64,000 bases of DNA. Origin: JBFWRK01 sp050248955. Its GTDB lineage: Bacteria > Actinomycetota > Acidimicrobiia > Acidimicrobiales > Ilumatobacteraceae. Numbering within the stretch: position 1 is the stretch's first letter; the number at the start of each line of letters is the position of its first letter. Location: positions 1-64,000 of the forward strand of contig JBFWRK010000004.1 in the NCBI GenBank assembly GCA_050248955.1, written 5' to 3'. The position numbers were made by a program, and so were the translations under genes. Shown in pieces: positions 17,201-25,951 of this stretch. The notes beneath the pieces are model-generated. The model did not search any database and was not told where the DNA came from. It worked only from the letters and a program-made list of their open reading frames with translations.

Positions 17201-17784
17201 GACGGCAGCTCCACCAGCGCAGCGCGGTGCGCGTAGAGATCACGTATCAGTGCGATCTCGGCGCCGTGGTGGATCGCCTCACGGGAGATGTGCAGGATCA
17301 GCGCCGCCATCGAGTACGCCGCGAACGGCCCTTCGGCAGGCCCGCAGGGCTCAGCCAGCGCAGCCGCGTCGAGCTTCCTGATGCCGGAGAGCCAGGCGTC
17401 GTAGTGCTGGTCGAGCAGCGCGAGCCCGCCGGCCGCGGTCAGCGGCCAGTCGGTCGACTCGTACGTGATGCCGGCTGCGTCGGCGCCGTCGCCGAAGTGG
17501 TTGGCCGCCCGCATCCCGAACACGCCGATCGCCACGTGACCCATTCGCCACGCGATCGTCGTGAACGGGGCCGGCGCCGGTTCGGGGTACTCGAAGTCCA
17601 TCACGCTGTCACCTCCGCCGGCTGCCATCGACGTCCTGGCGTCAGCGCGACGACGGACGTTCCATCCCGGCACCGGTTCCCAGCGGTACTCCTCGTCGGT
17701 CAGACCGTCGAGCCGAGGCCGGAGGTGGTCTCGCCAGTGATCGTCGAGCTGTTCGACGAGCTCGTGCGTCCAGTCGATGTCCAT
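17197..17784 (-). CDS. DinB-family four-helix metalloprotein
   Basis: 195 aa. DinB/YfiT-like bundle: the first metal His lies in TTIAWRMGHVAIG (near 80) and the last pair in REAIHHGAEIALIRDL near 175. Some relatives are thiol (bacillithiol or mycothiol) transferases. A TAGCGT -10 box ends 6 nt before the ATG, so the transcript is probably leaderless, and a perfect inverted repeat lies just upstream. First gene of the DinB-VOC-thioesterase operon, divergent from a WYL regulator that presumably controls it. Confidence 0.88.
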   Translation of the reverse strand: MDIDWTHELVEQLDDHWRDHLRPRLDGLTDEEYRWEPVPGWNVRRRADARTSMAAGGGDSVMDFEYPEPAPAPFTTIAWRMGHVAIGVFGMRAANHFGDGADAAGITYESTDWPLTAAGGLALLDQHYDAWLSGIRKLDAAALAEPCGPAEGPFAAYSMAALILHISREAIHHGAEIALIRDLYAHRAALVELPS

Positions 17785-17803
17785 GCCCGAACGCTATGGC
17801 AGA

Positions 17804-17826
17804 TCGAGGACAGCAACTGTCCTCGA
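17804..17826. promoter_or_regulatory. Operator: 10-bp perfect inverted repeat between dinB-like gene and WYL regulator
   Basis: Arms TCGAGGACAG and CTGTCCTCGA are exact reverse complements separated by CAA. The site lies between the divergent starts (17784 and 17846), directly behind the -10 box of the minus-strand operon. The GGACAG-N3-CTGTCC core is of the type bound by YafY/WYL regulators encoded beside DinB-family genes. Binding by the neighbouring protein is inference from position. Confidence 0.8.
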
Positions 17827-17845
17827 TAGCTGACACGATGGCGCA

Positions 17846-18811
17846 GTGTCAGAAACCACAGCGCGGCTGCTGAGCGTCCTCTCGCGGCTGCAGTCAGGTG
17901 CAGCCTCGACCGGACCGGAGCTGGCGGACTGGTTGGACGTGACGGTCCGCACCATCCGGCGCGACGTCGAGCGGTTGCGCGAGCTGGGATACGCGATCGA
18001 GTCGCAACCGGGCACCGTCGGCGGCTACCGCCTCGGCCGCGGCGGCACGGTCGTGCCACCCTTGATGCTCGACGAGGAGGAAGCCGTCGCTGTCGCCGTG
18101 TGCCTCCGCGCGGCCGCGGGCGGATCCGTGATCGGCGTCGAGGATGCTGCCGGCCGGGTTCTTTCCCGCCTCGAGCAGATGTTGCCGACGCGGTTGCGCC
18201 CGCACGTCGCCGCGCTCTCATCGGCGACCACGAGGATCCGCAGCGTCGGCGAGGAGGTCCACCGGGACGTGCTCGTCGCCGTGAGCCGTGCGTGCCGGGA
18301 GCGCGACGAGCTCGTCCTCTGCTACCGCGATGCCCGCGGACGCGAGAGCGAGCGCCGCGTCGAGCCCTACCGCGTCGTGAACGCGGGTCGCCGCTGGTAC
18401 CTGGCGGCGCACGACGTCGAGCGGCGCGAGTGGCGCACGTTCCGGATGGACCGGATCACGTCGGCGACCGTGACCGGGCATCGCTTCGAGCTCGAGGACC
18501 CGCCGGATGCGACCGCGCTCGTGCACGCCGCGATCACCTCCGGGCCGTACCGGTACCAGGCGAAGATCGAGTTCGCCGCGCCCCTCGCGGATCTCGCCGA
18601 GCTGATCCCGGCGACCGTGGGCATCCTCGAGGCCGTCGACGACAACACCACGATCCTGCTCACCGGCGCCAACGACCTGGACGATCTGGCGACGCACATC
18701 GTCGTCGTCGGCGCCGGCTTCGTCGTCCACGACCCGCCGGAGCTACGGGCGCGGATCGCCCAGCTCGCTGCGCTGCTCGGCGCTGGGTCCGTCAGGCCGA
18801 CCGACCCGTGA
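17846..18811 (+). CDS. WYL-domain transcriptional regulator (HTH_11 + WYL)
   Basis: 321 aa. An N-terminal winged helix-turn-helix (residues ~5-60; TGPELADWLDVTVRTIRRDVERLRELG) is followed by a WYL ligand-sensing domain (residues ~140-220; VEPYRVVNAGRRWYLAAHD, with the WYL tripeptide, then WRTFRMDRI). WYL domains sense nucleic acid or nucleotide-like ligands. The start is GTG at 17846. It is divergent from the DinB operon across a perfect 10-bp inverted repeat, so auto- and cross-regulation is likely. The 3' end overlaps the next minus-strand gene by 20 nt. Confidence 0.92.
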   Translation: MSETTARLLSVLSRLQSGAASTGPELADWLDVTVRTIRRDVERLRELGYAIESQPGTVGGYRLGRGGTVVPPLMLDEEEAVAVAVCLRAAAGGSVIGVEDAAGRVLSRLEQMLPTRLRPHVAALSSATTRIRSVGEEVHRDVLVAVSRACRERDELVLCYRDARGRESERRVEPYRVVNAGRRWYLAAHDVERREWRTFRMDRITSATVTGHRFELEDPPDATALVHAAITSGPYRYQAKIEFAAPLADLAELIPATVGILEAVDDNTTILLTGANDLDDLATHIVVVGAGFVVHDPPELRARIAQLAALLGAGSVRPTDP

Positions 18812-19340
18812 ACGCGAGGAACCTGGTCTGCTCGTCCGCGCCGGGTGGCGGCTCGATCTCCGGTCCGAGCACGCCCGGTCCGCGGAGCTTGTCGCCGAAG
18901 CTCTTGAAGCGCTCCGTGACGCGGCGCGCCTCGTCGAGGTCGATCGTCTCGTCGAGCCCGGTGGCGCGGGCGAGGTCCCATCCGTGGATCAACAGGTCGG
19001 CACAGATGAACCCGTCGATCGAGTCCTCGAACGTGGCCTCGCCGAAGACGCCCGTGTACGTGGCCGACGCCCGATCGGGGTCCTCGAGATCGGCCTGCAC
19101 GGTCGCCCGTGCTGCGGTCCAGGCCGCGAGCGGATCGTCCTCCACGGCGGGGGCGTCGCCGAGCTCACGACCGACGAGGCGGAGGAACGTGCCGTGCGCT
19201 TCGATGACGTGCCGCACGACGTCACGCGCCGTCCACTGCTCGCAGGGCGATGGGTTCGCCCATCGGTCGGGCTCGACCGCCGCCACCTTCGCCGTGAACG
19301 CGTCCGCCAAGCGTGCGTAGCGCTCGCTGATCTCGCTCAT
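18792..19340 (-). CDS. TIGR03086-family metal-binding protein (maleylpyruvate isomerase-like)
   Basis: 182 aa. Actinobacterial DinB-like protein with the mycothiol-dependent isomerase N-terminal fold: WANPSPCEQWTARDVVRHVIEAHGTFL near 35-60 carries the first metal His pair and FICADLLIHGWDLARATG near 125 the last. Mycothiol use is known for relatives but not demonstrable here. The ATG at 19340 starts the conserved MSEISERYARLADAF helix. Confidence 0.88.
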   Translation of the reverse strand: MSEISERYARLADAFTAKVAAVEPDRWANPSPCEQWTARDVVRHVIEAHGTFLRLVGRELGDAPAVEDDPLAAWTAARATVQADLEDPDRASATYTGVFGEATFEDSIDGFICADLLIHGWDLARATGLDETIDLDEARRVTERFKSFGDKLRGPGVLGPEIEPPPGADEQTRFLAFTGRSA

Positions 19341-19615
19341 GAGCGAGAGCGTAGATGGCGCGTCCGCTAAGGCCTGCTTGTCATCGCAGCCCCGACCAGA
19401 CCCGTCCACCAGCGTCATCGACACAGGTGATGACTGGGCAGGCGGCTGTCGGTCAGTCGAGCCCGAGAGCGATCGTCAAGGCGGCGTCGAGTTGGCGCAC
19501 GCGCTCCGCTGGACCCTGGTGACCTACGGCCCTTGCCGCCGACCGAGCCTGCCGACAGTCTGGATGTGAGCCCTCCGCAGGTCTGACCGCGACGTCACGG
19601 ACAAGGGGGTTGACA
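19341..19615. other. Gene-poor 275-nt gap with a possible 3' gene remnant on the minus strand
   Basis: No complete gene is convincing. On the minus strand, roughly 19560 down to a TGA at 19453-19455, the translation ends PAERVRQLDAALTIALGLD, a helix that looks like a natural protein C-terminus. There is no start or upstream domain, so it may be a remnant of a deleted gene or chance. The right end carries AAGGGGG, the ribosome site of the next plus-strand gene. Confidence 0.3.
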
Positions 19616-20188
19616 ATGGACGTGAAACCGACAACGACGAATGAGGGGTGCCGAGCGAATGACGACGGCGCTCGGGCTGCCGTCGCCGCGCCGGTGCGGG
19701 AGTTTCACATGCGACGGATCGACCGCGTTGGTGACGCGGTCTTCCGGGGCCTCGCCCGCATCGGCGTCGGGCCTGCCAGCCTGCTCACCACCAAGGGTCG
19801 CCGAACCGGGCGATCGCGGATCACGCCGGTCATCCCGGTACAGCAAGCCGATCGCCGGTGGCTGGTGGCCCCCTACGGCGAGGTCGCGTGGGTACTGAAC
19901 GCCCGCGCAGCGGGCCAGGTCAGCCTCCGCCGTGGGCGGCGATCGGACACCTACAGGATCCGAGAGATCACCGCAGCCGAGGCCGGTCCGATTCTCAAGC
20001 ACTACGTCGCCGTGGCCAGTGCCACCCGACCGTACTTCCTCGCGGGCACGGCCGCACCGACCAGCGAATTCATCGCCGAGGCCCACCTCCATCCCGTGTT
20101 CGAGCTCACCGCTGTGGACGACTCCGGTGACGCAGAGCAGCAGCCGCGGTCGACGAGCCGGCGTCCGTTCGGGCCTTCAAGAGCGTAG
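19616..20188 (+). CDS. Deazaflavin (F420)-dependent nitroreductase-family protein (Ddn-like)
   Basis: 190 aa. Split-barrel fold of the Ddn/DUF385 family of F420H2-dependent reductases: LLTTKGRRTGRSRITPVIPVQ near residues 55-75, then APYGEVAWVLNARAAGQVSLRRG, the cofactor-binding strand and helix. The N-terminal ~25 residues are not conserved in type. ATG 19616 is preceded by AAGGGGG at a suitable distance; a TTG 6 nt upstream is the alternative. It lies 130 nt before the aco-like genes on the same strand. Confidence 0.85.
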   Translation: MDVKPTTTNEGCRANDDGARAAVAAPVREFHMRRIDRVGDAVFRGLARIGVGPASLLTTKGRRTGRSRITPVIPVQQADRRWLVAPYGEVAWVLNARAAGQVSLRRGRRSDTYRIREITAAEAGPILKHYVAVASATRPYFLAGTAAPTSEFIAEAHLHPVFELTAVDDSGDAEQQPRSTSRRPFGPSRA

Positions 20189-20196
20189 ATCCGCGC

Positions 20197-20216
20197 GCTC
20201 CGGTGAGCGACGGAGC
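20197..20216. terminator. Short hairpin after the Ddn-like gene
   Basis: Arms GCTCCG and CGGAGC are separated by 8 nt, starting 8 nt after the stop codon at 20188. There is no T-tract, so intrinsic termination would be weak. It is the only hairpin seen between this gene and the downstream aco-like operon. Confidence 0.3.
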
Positions 20217-20317
20217 CGTCCAGGTCTAGATTCGGATGCGCGAGCGCTCGCGTGCGAGCGACCAGTCACCGGTGCCGACGTTGCGATGATCGGCAACTGG
20301 AAGCAGAGGGGAAGATC

Positions 20318-21349
20318 GTGCCGGACGTCGGGGTCGTTGGCATCGTCGCCAATCCGTCGTCAGCGCGCGACATCCGACGGCTCGTCGCCGACGGCGCCCT
20401 CGTCACCACCCACGACAAGGTCAACATGCTCAGGCGGATGCTCGCCGGCCTCGGCAGCGTCGGCGTCAGCCGCGCGCTGTCGATGACCGACCTCGGCGGC
20501 ATCTCCGCGCAGTTGGCCGACGTGGCGAACGGACCCGCGTCGAAAGCATGGCCGACGCTCGACTTCGTCGATCAGCACCTCACGCAGTCCGCCGCCGATA
20601 CGACGATCGCCGTCGAAGCGATGGTTGCCGCGGGAGCCGGAGCGATCGTCGTGCTCGGGGGCGACGGCACCAACGCGGTCGTCGCTGATGCGTGCGGCAA
20701 CGTCCCGATCGCCTCCATCTCGACGGGCACCAACAACGCCTTTCCCCGTAGCGCCGAACCGACCGTCGTCGGGATCGCTGCCGGCCTGGTCGCCACCGGC
20801 GCACTCGATGCGGACGAGGTGGCACGTCGGACGAAGGCGCTCACCGTGCGCTCGGACGAGCGCCGGCATCGCGCGCTCGTCGATGTCGCGATCACCACCC
20901 ATGACAGCGTCGCCTCGGGCGCAGTCTGGGACCCCTCGACGGTCCGCGAGGTCTTCTCGTGCTTCGCCGAGCCCCATCGCATCGGCTTGTCGTCGATCGG
21001 AGCCCACATCAGGACGGTCCGACGGGACGACCCGTTCGGTCTGCACCTCCGACTCGGCCGGCCGGCAGTGGCATCGGTTCGCGTCCCGTTGGGCCCTGGG
21101 CTCATGGCCGACGTCGACGTTGCCGAGGTCGAGGAGCTCGCCCTCGGCACGACGATAACGGTGGCCACACCGTTCGGCGTCGTGGCCGTCGACGGCGAGC
21201 GAGCGTTTCGTTTCGGCCGGCACGACACCGTGACCGTCACGCTCTCCGCCGACGGGCCCCGAGCGATCGACGTCGAAGCGGCGATGGAGCTCGCCTCGGC
21301 CCGGGGGTTGCTCATTCGTCCGACGAGGCCCCGTGGCGGCGGAGATTGA
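20318..21349 (+). CDS. AcoX-like ATP-NAD-kinase-fold protein
   Basis: 343 aa. It resembles AcoX, a protein of unknown function encoded beside acetoin dehydrogenase genes and built on the NAD/diacylglycerol kinase fold. GIVANPSSARDIRRL at the N-terminus and VVLGGDGTNAVVADACG near 118-135 give the GGDGT kinase motif; ASISTGTNNAFP near 143 matches the second NAD-kinase signature. The start is GTG 20318 with GAGGGGA upstream. It lies 40 nt before the E1-alpha gene, which supports the AcoX assignment. Confidence 0.8.
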   Translation: MPDVGVVGIVANPSSARDIRRLVADGALVTTHDKVNMLRRMLAGLGSVGVSRALSMTDLGGISAQLADVANGPASKAWPTLDFVDQHLTQSAADTTIAVEAMVAAGAGAIVVLGGDGTNAVVADACGNVPIASISTGTNNAFPRSAEPTVVGIAAGLVATGALDADEVARRTKALTVRSDERRHRALVDVAITTHDSVASGAVWDPSTVREVFSCFAEPHRIGLSSIGAHIRTVRRDDPFGLHLRLGRPAVASVRVPLGPGLMADVDVAEVEELALGTTITVATPFGVVAVDGERAFRFGRHDTVTVTLSADGPRAIDVEAAMELASARGLLIRPTRPRGGGD

Positions 21350-21389
21350 TCCCTGAACCAGTAGCAGCAACACGCCCAGGAGGACGTCC

Positions 21390-22367
21390 ATGAACCCGCT
21401 CAACCGACTCGACCTCTACAGAGCAATGGTGCGGATCCGCGAATACGAATCACGGATCCTGCAGCAGTACCACGCCGACAAGAAGCCTGCGTGGGACATC
21501 GGCGCCGGACTCATCCCCGGCGAGATGCACCTCTCGGCGGGACAGGAACCGTCAGCCGTCGGTGTCTGTGCCCACCTGAAGCAGGGCGACGCGATCACTG
21601 CCCCACATCGCCCGCACCACTTTGCGTTGGCCCATGGCGTCGACATGAACGCCATGACCGCTGAGATCTACGGACGCGACACCGGGCTGTGCCACGGCAA
21701 GGGCGGCCACATGCATCTCTTCGACCCCGAGCACCACTTCTCCTGCTCGGGGATCATCGCTCAGGGATACCCGGTCGCCTGCGGTCAGGCGATGGCGTTC
21801 AAGCGGAAGGGCACCGACCATGTCGCCGTCGCCGTCGCCGGCGAGGGTGCCGCCAATCAGGGCGCGTTCCACGAGTCGCTCAACCTCGCCTCGTTGTGGA
21901 AGCTGCCCGTGATCTTCATCATCGAGGACAACGACTGGGCGATCTCGGTGGCCCGATCGCATTCCACCGCCAACGCCTCGAACGCCGACCGCGCCGCCGG
22001 ATACGGCATGCCCGGTGTACGAGTCGAGAACAACGATGTCGAGGCCGTCTTCGAAGCCGCCGGCGCAGCGATCGATCGCGCCCGCGCCGGCGAAGGCCCG
22101 AGCCTGATCGAGATCCACACCCTTCGCCTGTGGGGGCACTTCGAAGGTGATGCCCAGGCCTACCGGGGCGCCGACCTCGACACCGTGCACGAGCGCGACC
22201 CGATCCCGATCTATGCCGCCGCGCTCACGGAGCTCGGCGAGCTCTCCGAGGAGCAGATCGCATCGATCGCTGCCGAGATGACAGCCGAAGTGGACGCCGC
22301 GATCGCGTTCGCAACATCCAGCCCGTCACCGACCGCCGACGATGCCCTGCGGCACGTCTTCGCCTGA
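21390..22367 (+). CDS. 2-oxoacid/acetoin dehydrogenase E1 component, alpha subunit
   Basis: 325 aa. Thiamine-diphosphate-dependent E1-alpha. GHMHLFDPEHHF follows the ThDP-binding HGKGG, and AVAGEGAANQGAFHESLNLASLW near 150-172 is the GDG(E)-X-N Mg/ThDP motif, then VIFIIEDNDWAIS. The set AcoX + E1-alpha + E1-beta is that of acetoin-cleaving complexes (acetoin + CoA to acetaldehyde + acetyl-CoA), but pyruvate or branched-chain substrates cannot be excluded. AGGAGG lies 7 nt before the ATG. The beta gene follows after 20 nt. Confidence 0.9.
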   Translation: MNPLNRLDLYRAMVRIREYESRILQQYHADKKPAWDIGAGLIPGEMHLSAGQEPSAVGVCAHLKQGDAITAPHRPHHFALAHGVDMNAMTAEIYGRDTGLCHGKGGHMHLFDPEHHFSCSGIIAQGYPVACGQAMAFKRKGTDHVAVAVAGEGAANQGAFHESLNLASLWKLPVIFIIEDNDWAISVARSHSTANASNADRAAGYGMPGVRVENNDVEAVFEAAGAAIDRARAGEGPSLIEIHTLRLWGHFEGDAQAYRGADLDTVHERDPIPIYAAALTELGELSEEQIASIAAEMTAEVDAAIAFATSSPSPTADDALRHVFA

Positions 22368-22387
22368 GCACGAGAGGAGCAACTGTC

Positions 22388-23407
22388 ATGAGCACTGACA
22401 CCGCGACCCGCAGGATCACCACGGCCAAGGCAATGGCCGAAGGCATCGCGCTTGAGATGCGCCGCGATCCGAACGTCTTCGTCATGGGTGAAGACGTCGG
22501 CGCGTACGGCGGGATCTTCGGATCCACCACCGACCTGTTCGGCGAGTTCGGCGCCGACCGCGTGATCGACACGCCGATCTCGGAGACCGGGTTCATCGGC
22601 GCTGGCATCGGCGCCGCCGTCGAGGGGCTGCGACCGGTCGTGGAGCTGATGTTCGTCGACTTCTACGGCGTGTGCATGGACCAGATCACCAACCACATGG
22701 CCAAGATCCACTACGAATCGGGCGGCAACGTCACGGTTCCGATGGTGCTCATGGCCGCCGTCGGGGGCGGCTACTCGGACGGCGCGCAGCACAGCCAGTG
22801 TCTGTGGGGAACGTTCGCGCACCTCCCCGGCATCAAGGTGGTCGTGCCGTCCAACCCGTACGACTCGAAGGGTCTGATGATCTCGGCCATCCGGGACGAC
22901 AACCCGGTCCTGTACCTGTTCCACAAGGGAGCTCAGGGTCTGGTGTGGATGGAGAAGAACCCGCGATCCATCGCCCACGTGCCGGAGGAGTCCTTCACGG
23001 TTCCGATCGGCAAGGCGGCCGTTGCGCGCGAGGGCACCGACGTCACCATCGTGACGCTGTCGCTCTCGGTTCGGCACAGCCTCGATGTCGCCGAGCAGCT
23101 CGCAACCGAAGGGATCAGTGTCGAGGTGATCGATCTACGAAGCCTGGTGCCGCTCGACACCGAGACCGTCCTCGCATCCGTCGCCAAGACCGGACGCGTG
23201 CTCGTCGTCGACGAGGACTACAAGAGCTTCGGACTCACCGGCGAGATCGCCGCGGTCATCGCCGAGCACGACCCTGCGGTGCTGAAGAAGCCGTTCCGCC
23301 GCCTCGCCGTACCCGACGTGCCGATCCCGTATGCACGTGTGCTGGAACAGGGAATCCTGCCCACGCGGGACAAGATCGCGGCCGCCGTCAGGGAGCTGAT
23401 GTCGTGA
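22388..23407 (+). CDS. 2-oxoacid/acetoin dehydrogenase E1 component, beta subunit
   Basis: 339 aa, the usual E1-beta length. TAKAMAEGIALEMRRDPNVFVMGEDVGAYGG (residues 10-40) and DTPISETGFIGAGIGAAVEGLRPVVELMFVDF are hallmark segments; IEVIDLRSLVPLDTETV lies in the transketolase C-domain near 240. It forms an alpha2beta2 tetramer with the upstream product. AGGAGC lies 7-8 nt before the ATG. The stop overlaps the next GTG start (GTGA, 4 nt). Confidence 0.92.
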   Translation: MSTDTATRRITTAKAMAEGIALEMRRDPNVFVMGEDVGAYGGIFGSTTDLFGEFGADRVIDTPISETGFIGAGIGAAVEGLRPVVELMFVDFYGVCMDQITNHMAKIHYESGGNVTVPMVLMAAVGGGYSDGAQHSQCLWGTFAHLPGIKVVVPSNPYDSKGLMISAIRDDNPVLYLFHKGAQGLVWMEKNPRSIAHVPEESFTVPIGKAAVAREGTDVTIVTLSLSVRHSLDVAEQLATEGISVEVIDLRSLVPLDTETVLASVAKTGRVLVVDEDYKSFGLTGEIAAVIAEHDPAVLKKPFRRLAVPDVPIPYARVLEQGILPTRDKIAAAVRELMS

Positions 23408-23640
23408 CGACAGAGGTCCTCTTCCCGATGATGTCGAAGGAAGAGCCGGACGCCGAGGGCGTGGTCGGCACCTGGTTCGTGAACGACGGCGAGACCGTGC
23501 TCGCGGGCCAGGTGATCGCCGAAGTACAAGTCGACAAGGTCTCCCAGGACGTCGAGGCGCCCGTAGCCGGCGTGATGTACCAACTCGTCGCTGAAGGCGT
23601 CGGCGTTCGACAAGGCGAGCCGGTGGCCAGGATCGACTGA
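23404..23640 (+). CDS. Free-standing lipoyl-domain protein
   Basis: 78 aa, a single biotinyl/lipoyl domain. VLFPMMSKEEPDAEGVVGTW at the N-terminus and the hairpin EVQVDKVSQDVEAPVAG place the modified Lys near residue 44. There is no E1/E3-binding or acyltransferase domain, unlike the 400-550 aa E2 usually encoded after E1-beta. GTG 23404 overlaps the E1-beta stop, so expression is coupled. It may serve as a detached swinging arm for an E2 core elsewhere or as the substrate carrier in a reduced complex (inference). Confidence 0.85.
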   Translation: MTTEVLFPMMSKEEPDAEGVVGTWFVNDGETVLAGQVIAEVQVDKVSQDVEAPVAGVMYQLVAEGVGVRQGEPVARID

Positions 23641-23704
23641 CAGCAGGCGAGGGAGCGGCCAGCGATGTGCTCCCCCAACGCCGGTTGCGACGCCGCGTCC
23701 GGCG

Positions 23705-24925
23705 CTATGCCGGGCGCGTGCTGGCGTCCGGCGCGATGGCACGCGGTGTCGTTCTGCCGCTCCACGCGTCGCGCAGCCGGAGCGTCGGGCCGGTGTGGAG
23801 GATGGCACCGGCGTACACGCGCCCGCCGAACTGCACCAGGCCGCCGACAGCGGCGACGGTGAGCGCGGTGGCGAGTGCCGGTTCCCACCACGCGGTCGCG
23901 CCCATGGCGATGCGGCTGGGCATGGCCATCGGTGCGGTCACCGGGAAGAAGGAGAGCAGTTGCGCCAGGCCGCTGTCGGGCCGCCCGACCGCCACGAACG
24001 AGGCGAAGTAGCCGGCGATCAGCACGGCGATGACCGGCCCGGCGACGCTCTGCGCGTCCTCGGCTCGCGACGCGAGCGAGCCGAGCGCGCCGTAGACCAT
24101 GGCGTAGAGCGCGTAGCCGAGGACGAACCACACGACGACCCAGGCGAGCACGGCACCGCGGACCGCGGGGACGTCGACCGAGTCGACCGCGATCGTGGCG
24201 GCGAGCGCGGCCAGGGCGGTCAGGGCGAACTGGGCGAGCCCGAGCAGTCCGATGCCGGTGACCTTGCCGGCCAGCAGGTTGCGGGCAGGCATGCGGGCGA
24301 GCAGCACCTCGACGACCCTGCTCGCCTTCTCCTCCACCACGCCGGTCAACACGAGGTTTCCGTACGTGCTGATCGCGATGAACAGCAGGATGGTCATGAG
24401 CATCGCCGCCGTCTCGTCGTCGGGGCTGCGCCCAGCGACCGAGCCGAGCTCGACGTTCTCGACGGGGACCGGCGCGACCAGCGCGAACAGCTCGTCGGGG
24501 TTGATCCCGGCCGCAACCGCGCGCTCGCTCACCGCGACCAGCTGGATCGCTCCGGTGACAACGGCCTGCAGCTGCTCGTCGGCCTGGCGCCGCCACAGCA
24601 ACTGCTGCGCGTCGACAACCAGCACGTCGATGTCGCCGTCGCGGACAGCTTCCTCGCCGGTGGCAGCGTCGTCGTAGGGACGCACCCGCACCGCGGTGCC
24701 GACGGCGTCGCCCTGCTCGCTGATCGTCCGAGACAGTTCGTCAGGGATTGCACCGGTCACGCCGACGTCCTTGGTGCCCCCACCGGAGTCGAGCACCGCA
24801 GGCATGACGATCACGCCGACGACGATGAGGAGCATGACCGCCACCGATGCGCGGAAGCCGCGCGACCGGCTTCGCTCTCGCATCTCGCGGAGCGCGACGA
24901 GCCAGACCTGCTGCAGGCCGCTCAT
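23705..24925 (-). CDS. ABC-2-type exporter permease (NatB-like)
   Basis: 406 aa. An N-terminal helix (ASVAVMLLIVVGVIVMPAVL, residues 26-45) is followed by a ~130-residue extracytoplasmic domain and then about six helices from residue 175 on, including the conserved GVVEEKASRVVEVLLARMP amphipathic loop near 205. This is the ABC-2 layout of Na+/drug exporters. Its ATG overlaps the ATPase stop by 4 nt. The C-terminal ~25 residues are polar and may be cytoplasmic. Confidence 0.88.
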   Translation of the reverse strand: MSGLQQVWLVALREMRERSRSRGFRASVAVMLLIVVGVIVMPAVLDSGGGTKDVGVTGAIPDELSRTISEQGDAVGTAVRVRPYDDAATGEEAVRDGDIDVLVVDAQQLLWRRQADEQLQAVVTGAIQLVAVSERAVAAGINPDELFALVAPVPVENVELGSVAGRSPDDETAAMLMTILLFIAISTYGNLVLTGVVEEKASRVVEVLLARMPARNLLAGKVTGIGLLGLAQFALTALAALAATIAVDSVDVPAVRGAVLAWVVVWFVLGYALYAMVYGALGSLASRAEDAQSVAGPVIAVLIAGYFASFVAVGRPDSGLAQLLSFFPVTAPMAMPSRIAMGATAWWEPALATALTVAAVGGLVQFGGRVYAGAILHTGPTLRLRDAWSGRTTPRAIAPDASTRPA

Positions 24926-25809
24926 GCCGCCACCGCCTGACGGAACAGCTCCGACAGGGTCGGCGGTTGGTAGACGAACGAGATGACGTCACCGGGATGC
25001 GGGGCGGCGGCGACCACCGCCGCCAGGTCGGTGTCGCGTTCGACGCGCAGTCGGGCCCGTCCCGCGGTCGCCTCGACGACTTCCGCCGCCGCCAGCCTCG
25101 ACCAGTCGGGGGCCGGCCCGCGGTAGCTGACGTCCACGAACCGATGCGGCACCGCGGCCCGCAGGTCCTCGAGTGCGCCGGCGAGCACGACCCGACCGTG
25201 GTCGATGATGACGACGTCTTCGCACAAGTCCTCGACCAGGTCGAGCTGGTGACTCGAGAACAGCACGGTCGCGCCGGCCCCCGCCAGTTCGGCGAGCATC
25301 TCGGCCATCGCGGCGATGGCGATGGGGTCGAGGCCCGAGAACGGCTCGTCGAGCACGAGCAGGTCGGGCTCGTTGACCAGCGCGGCGATCAGCTGGACAC
25401 GTTGCTGGTTGCCGTGCGACAGCGCTTCGAGGCTGTCCGACGCCCGGTCCGCGAGGCCGAGCCGCTCGAGCCACGCGTCGACGATCCGACCCACGTCCTT
25501 GCTCGACCGTCCACACAGCTGGCCGAGGTAGACCAGTTGATCCCGCACCCGCATGCGCGGGTACAGGCCCCGCTCCTCGGGCATGTAGCCGAACCGCCCC
25601 CGCTCAGCAGCGCCGATGGGAGCGGCCCGCCACCGCACCGTGCCCGCGTCCAGCTCGACGAGCCCGAACACCGAACGCATCGCAGTGGTCTTGCCGGCAC
25701 CGTTGGGGCCGAGGAACCCGGTGAGCCGGCCCGGCCGGGCGGCGAAGCTGCAACCATCGAGCGCGGCCAAGGTACCGAATCGCTTGACCGCCCCTTCGAA
25801 CTCGAGCAC
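24922..25809 (-). CDS. ABC-2 exporter ATPase (NatA-like)
   Basis: 295 aa. Walker A is GPNGAGKTT near 37, the Q-loop region FGYMPEERGLY is typical of NatA/CcmA-type exporters, the signature reads LSHGNQQRVQL, Walker B is LLVLDEPFSGLDP and the switch His is in FSSHQ. A ~75-residue C-terminal domain follows. The GTG start (25807-25809) has GGAGGT 5 nt upstream. It forms a two-gene exporter with the downstream permease. Confidence 0.92.
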   Translation of the reverse strand: MLEFEGAVKRFGTLAALDGCSFAARPGRLTGFLGPNGAGKTTAMRSVFGLVELDAGTVRWRAAPIGAAERGRFGYMPEERGLYPRMRVRDQLVYLGQLCGRSSKDVGRIVDAWLERLGLADRASDSLEALSHGNQQRVQLIAALVNEPDLLVLDEPFSGLDPIAIAAMAEMLAELAGAGATVLFSSHQLDLVEDLCEDVVIIDHGRVVLAGALEDLRAAVPHRFVDVSYRGPAPDWSRLAAAEVVEATAGRARLRVERDTDLAAVVAAAPHPGDVISFVYQPPTLSELFRQAVAA

Positions 25810-25951
25810 GGTCCACCTCCGACATCGAGCTTGCCCGAGCTGGCGCGTCGGCCGGAAGGGCACAACGGCCCGAAGCCACCCCGGACCTCTGCCTCTCACA
25901 CGGGTCTGCCTGCCGTCGTAGGGTCGGAGTGCGAACGGGACTGGAGACGAT

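Noticed and set aside
20270..20285. Short GC-rich palindromes before the acoX-like gene as an operator
   Set aside because: Six-base GC palindromes are frequent in this sequence, and this one is not centred on any promoter element.
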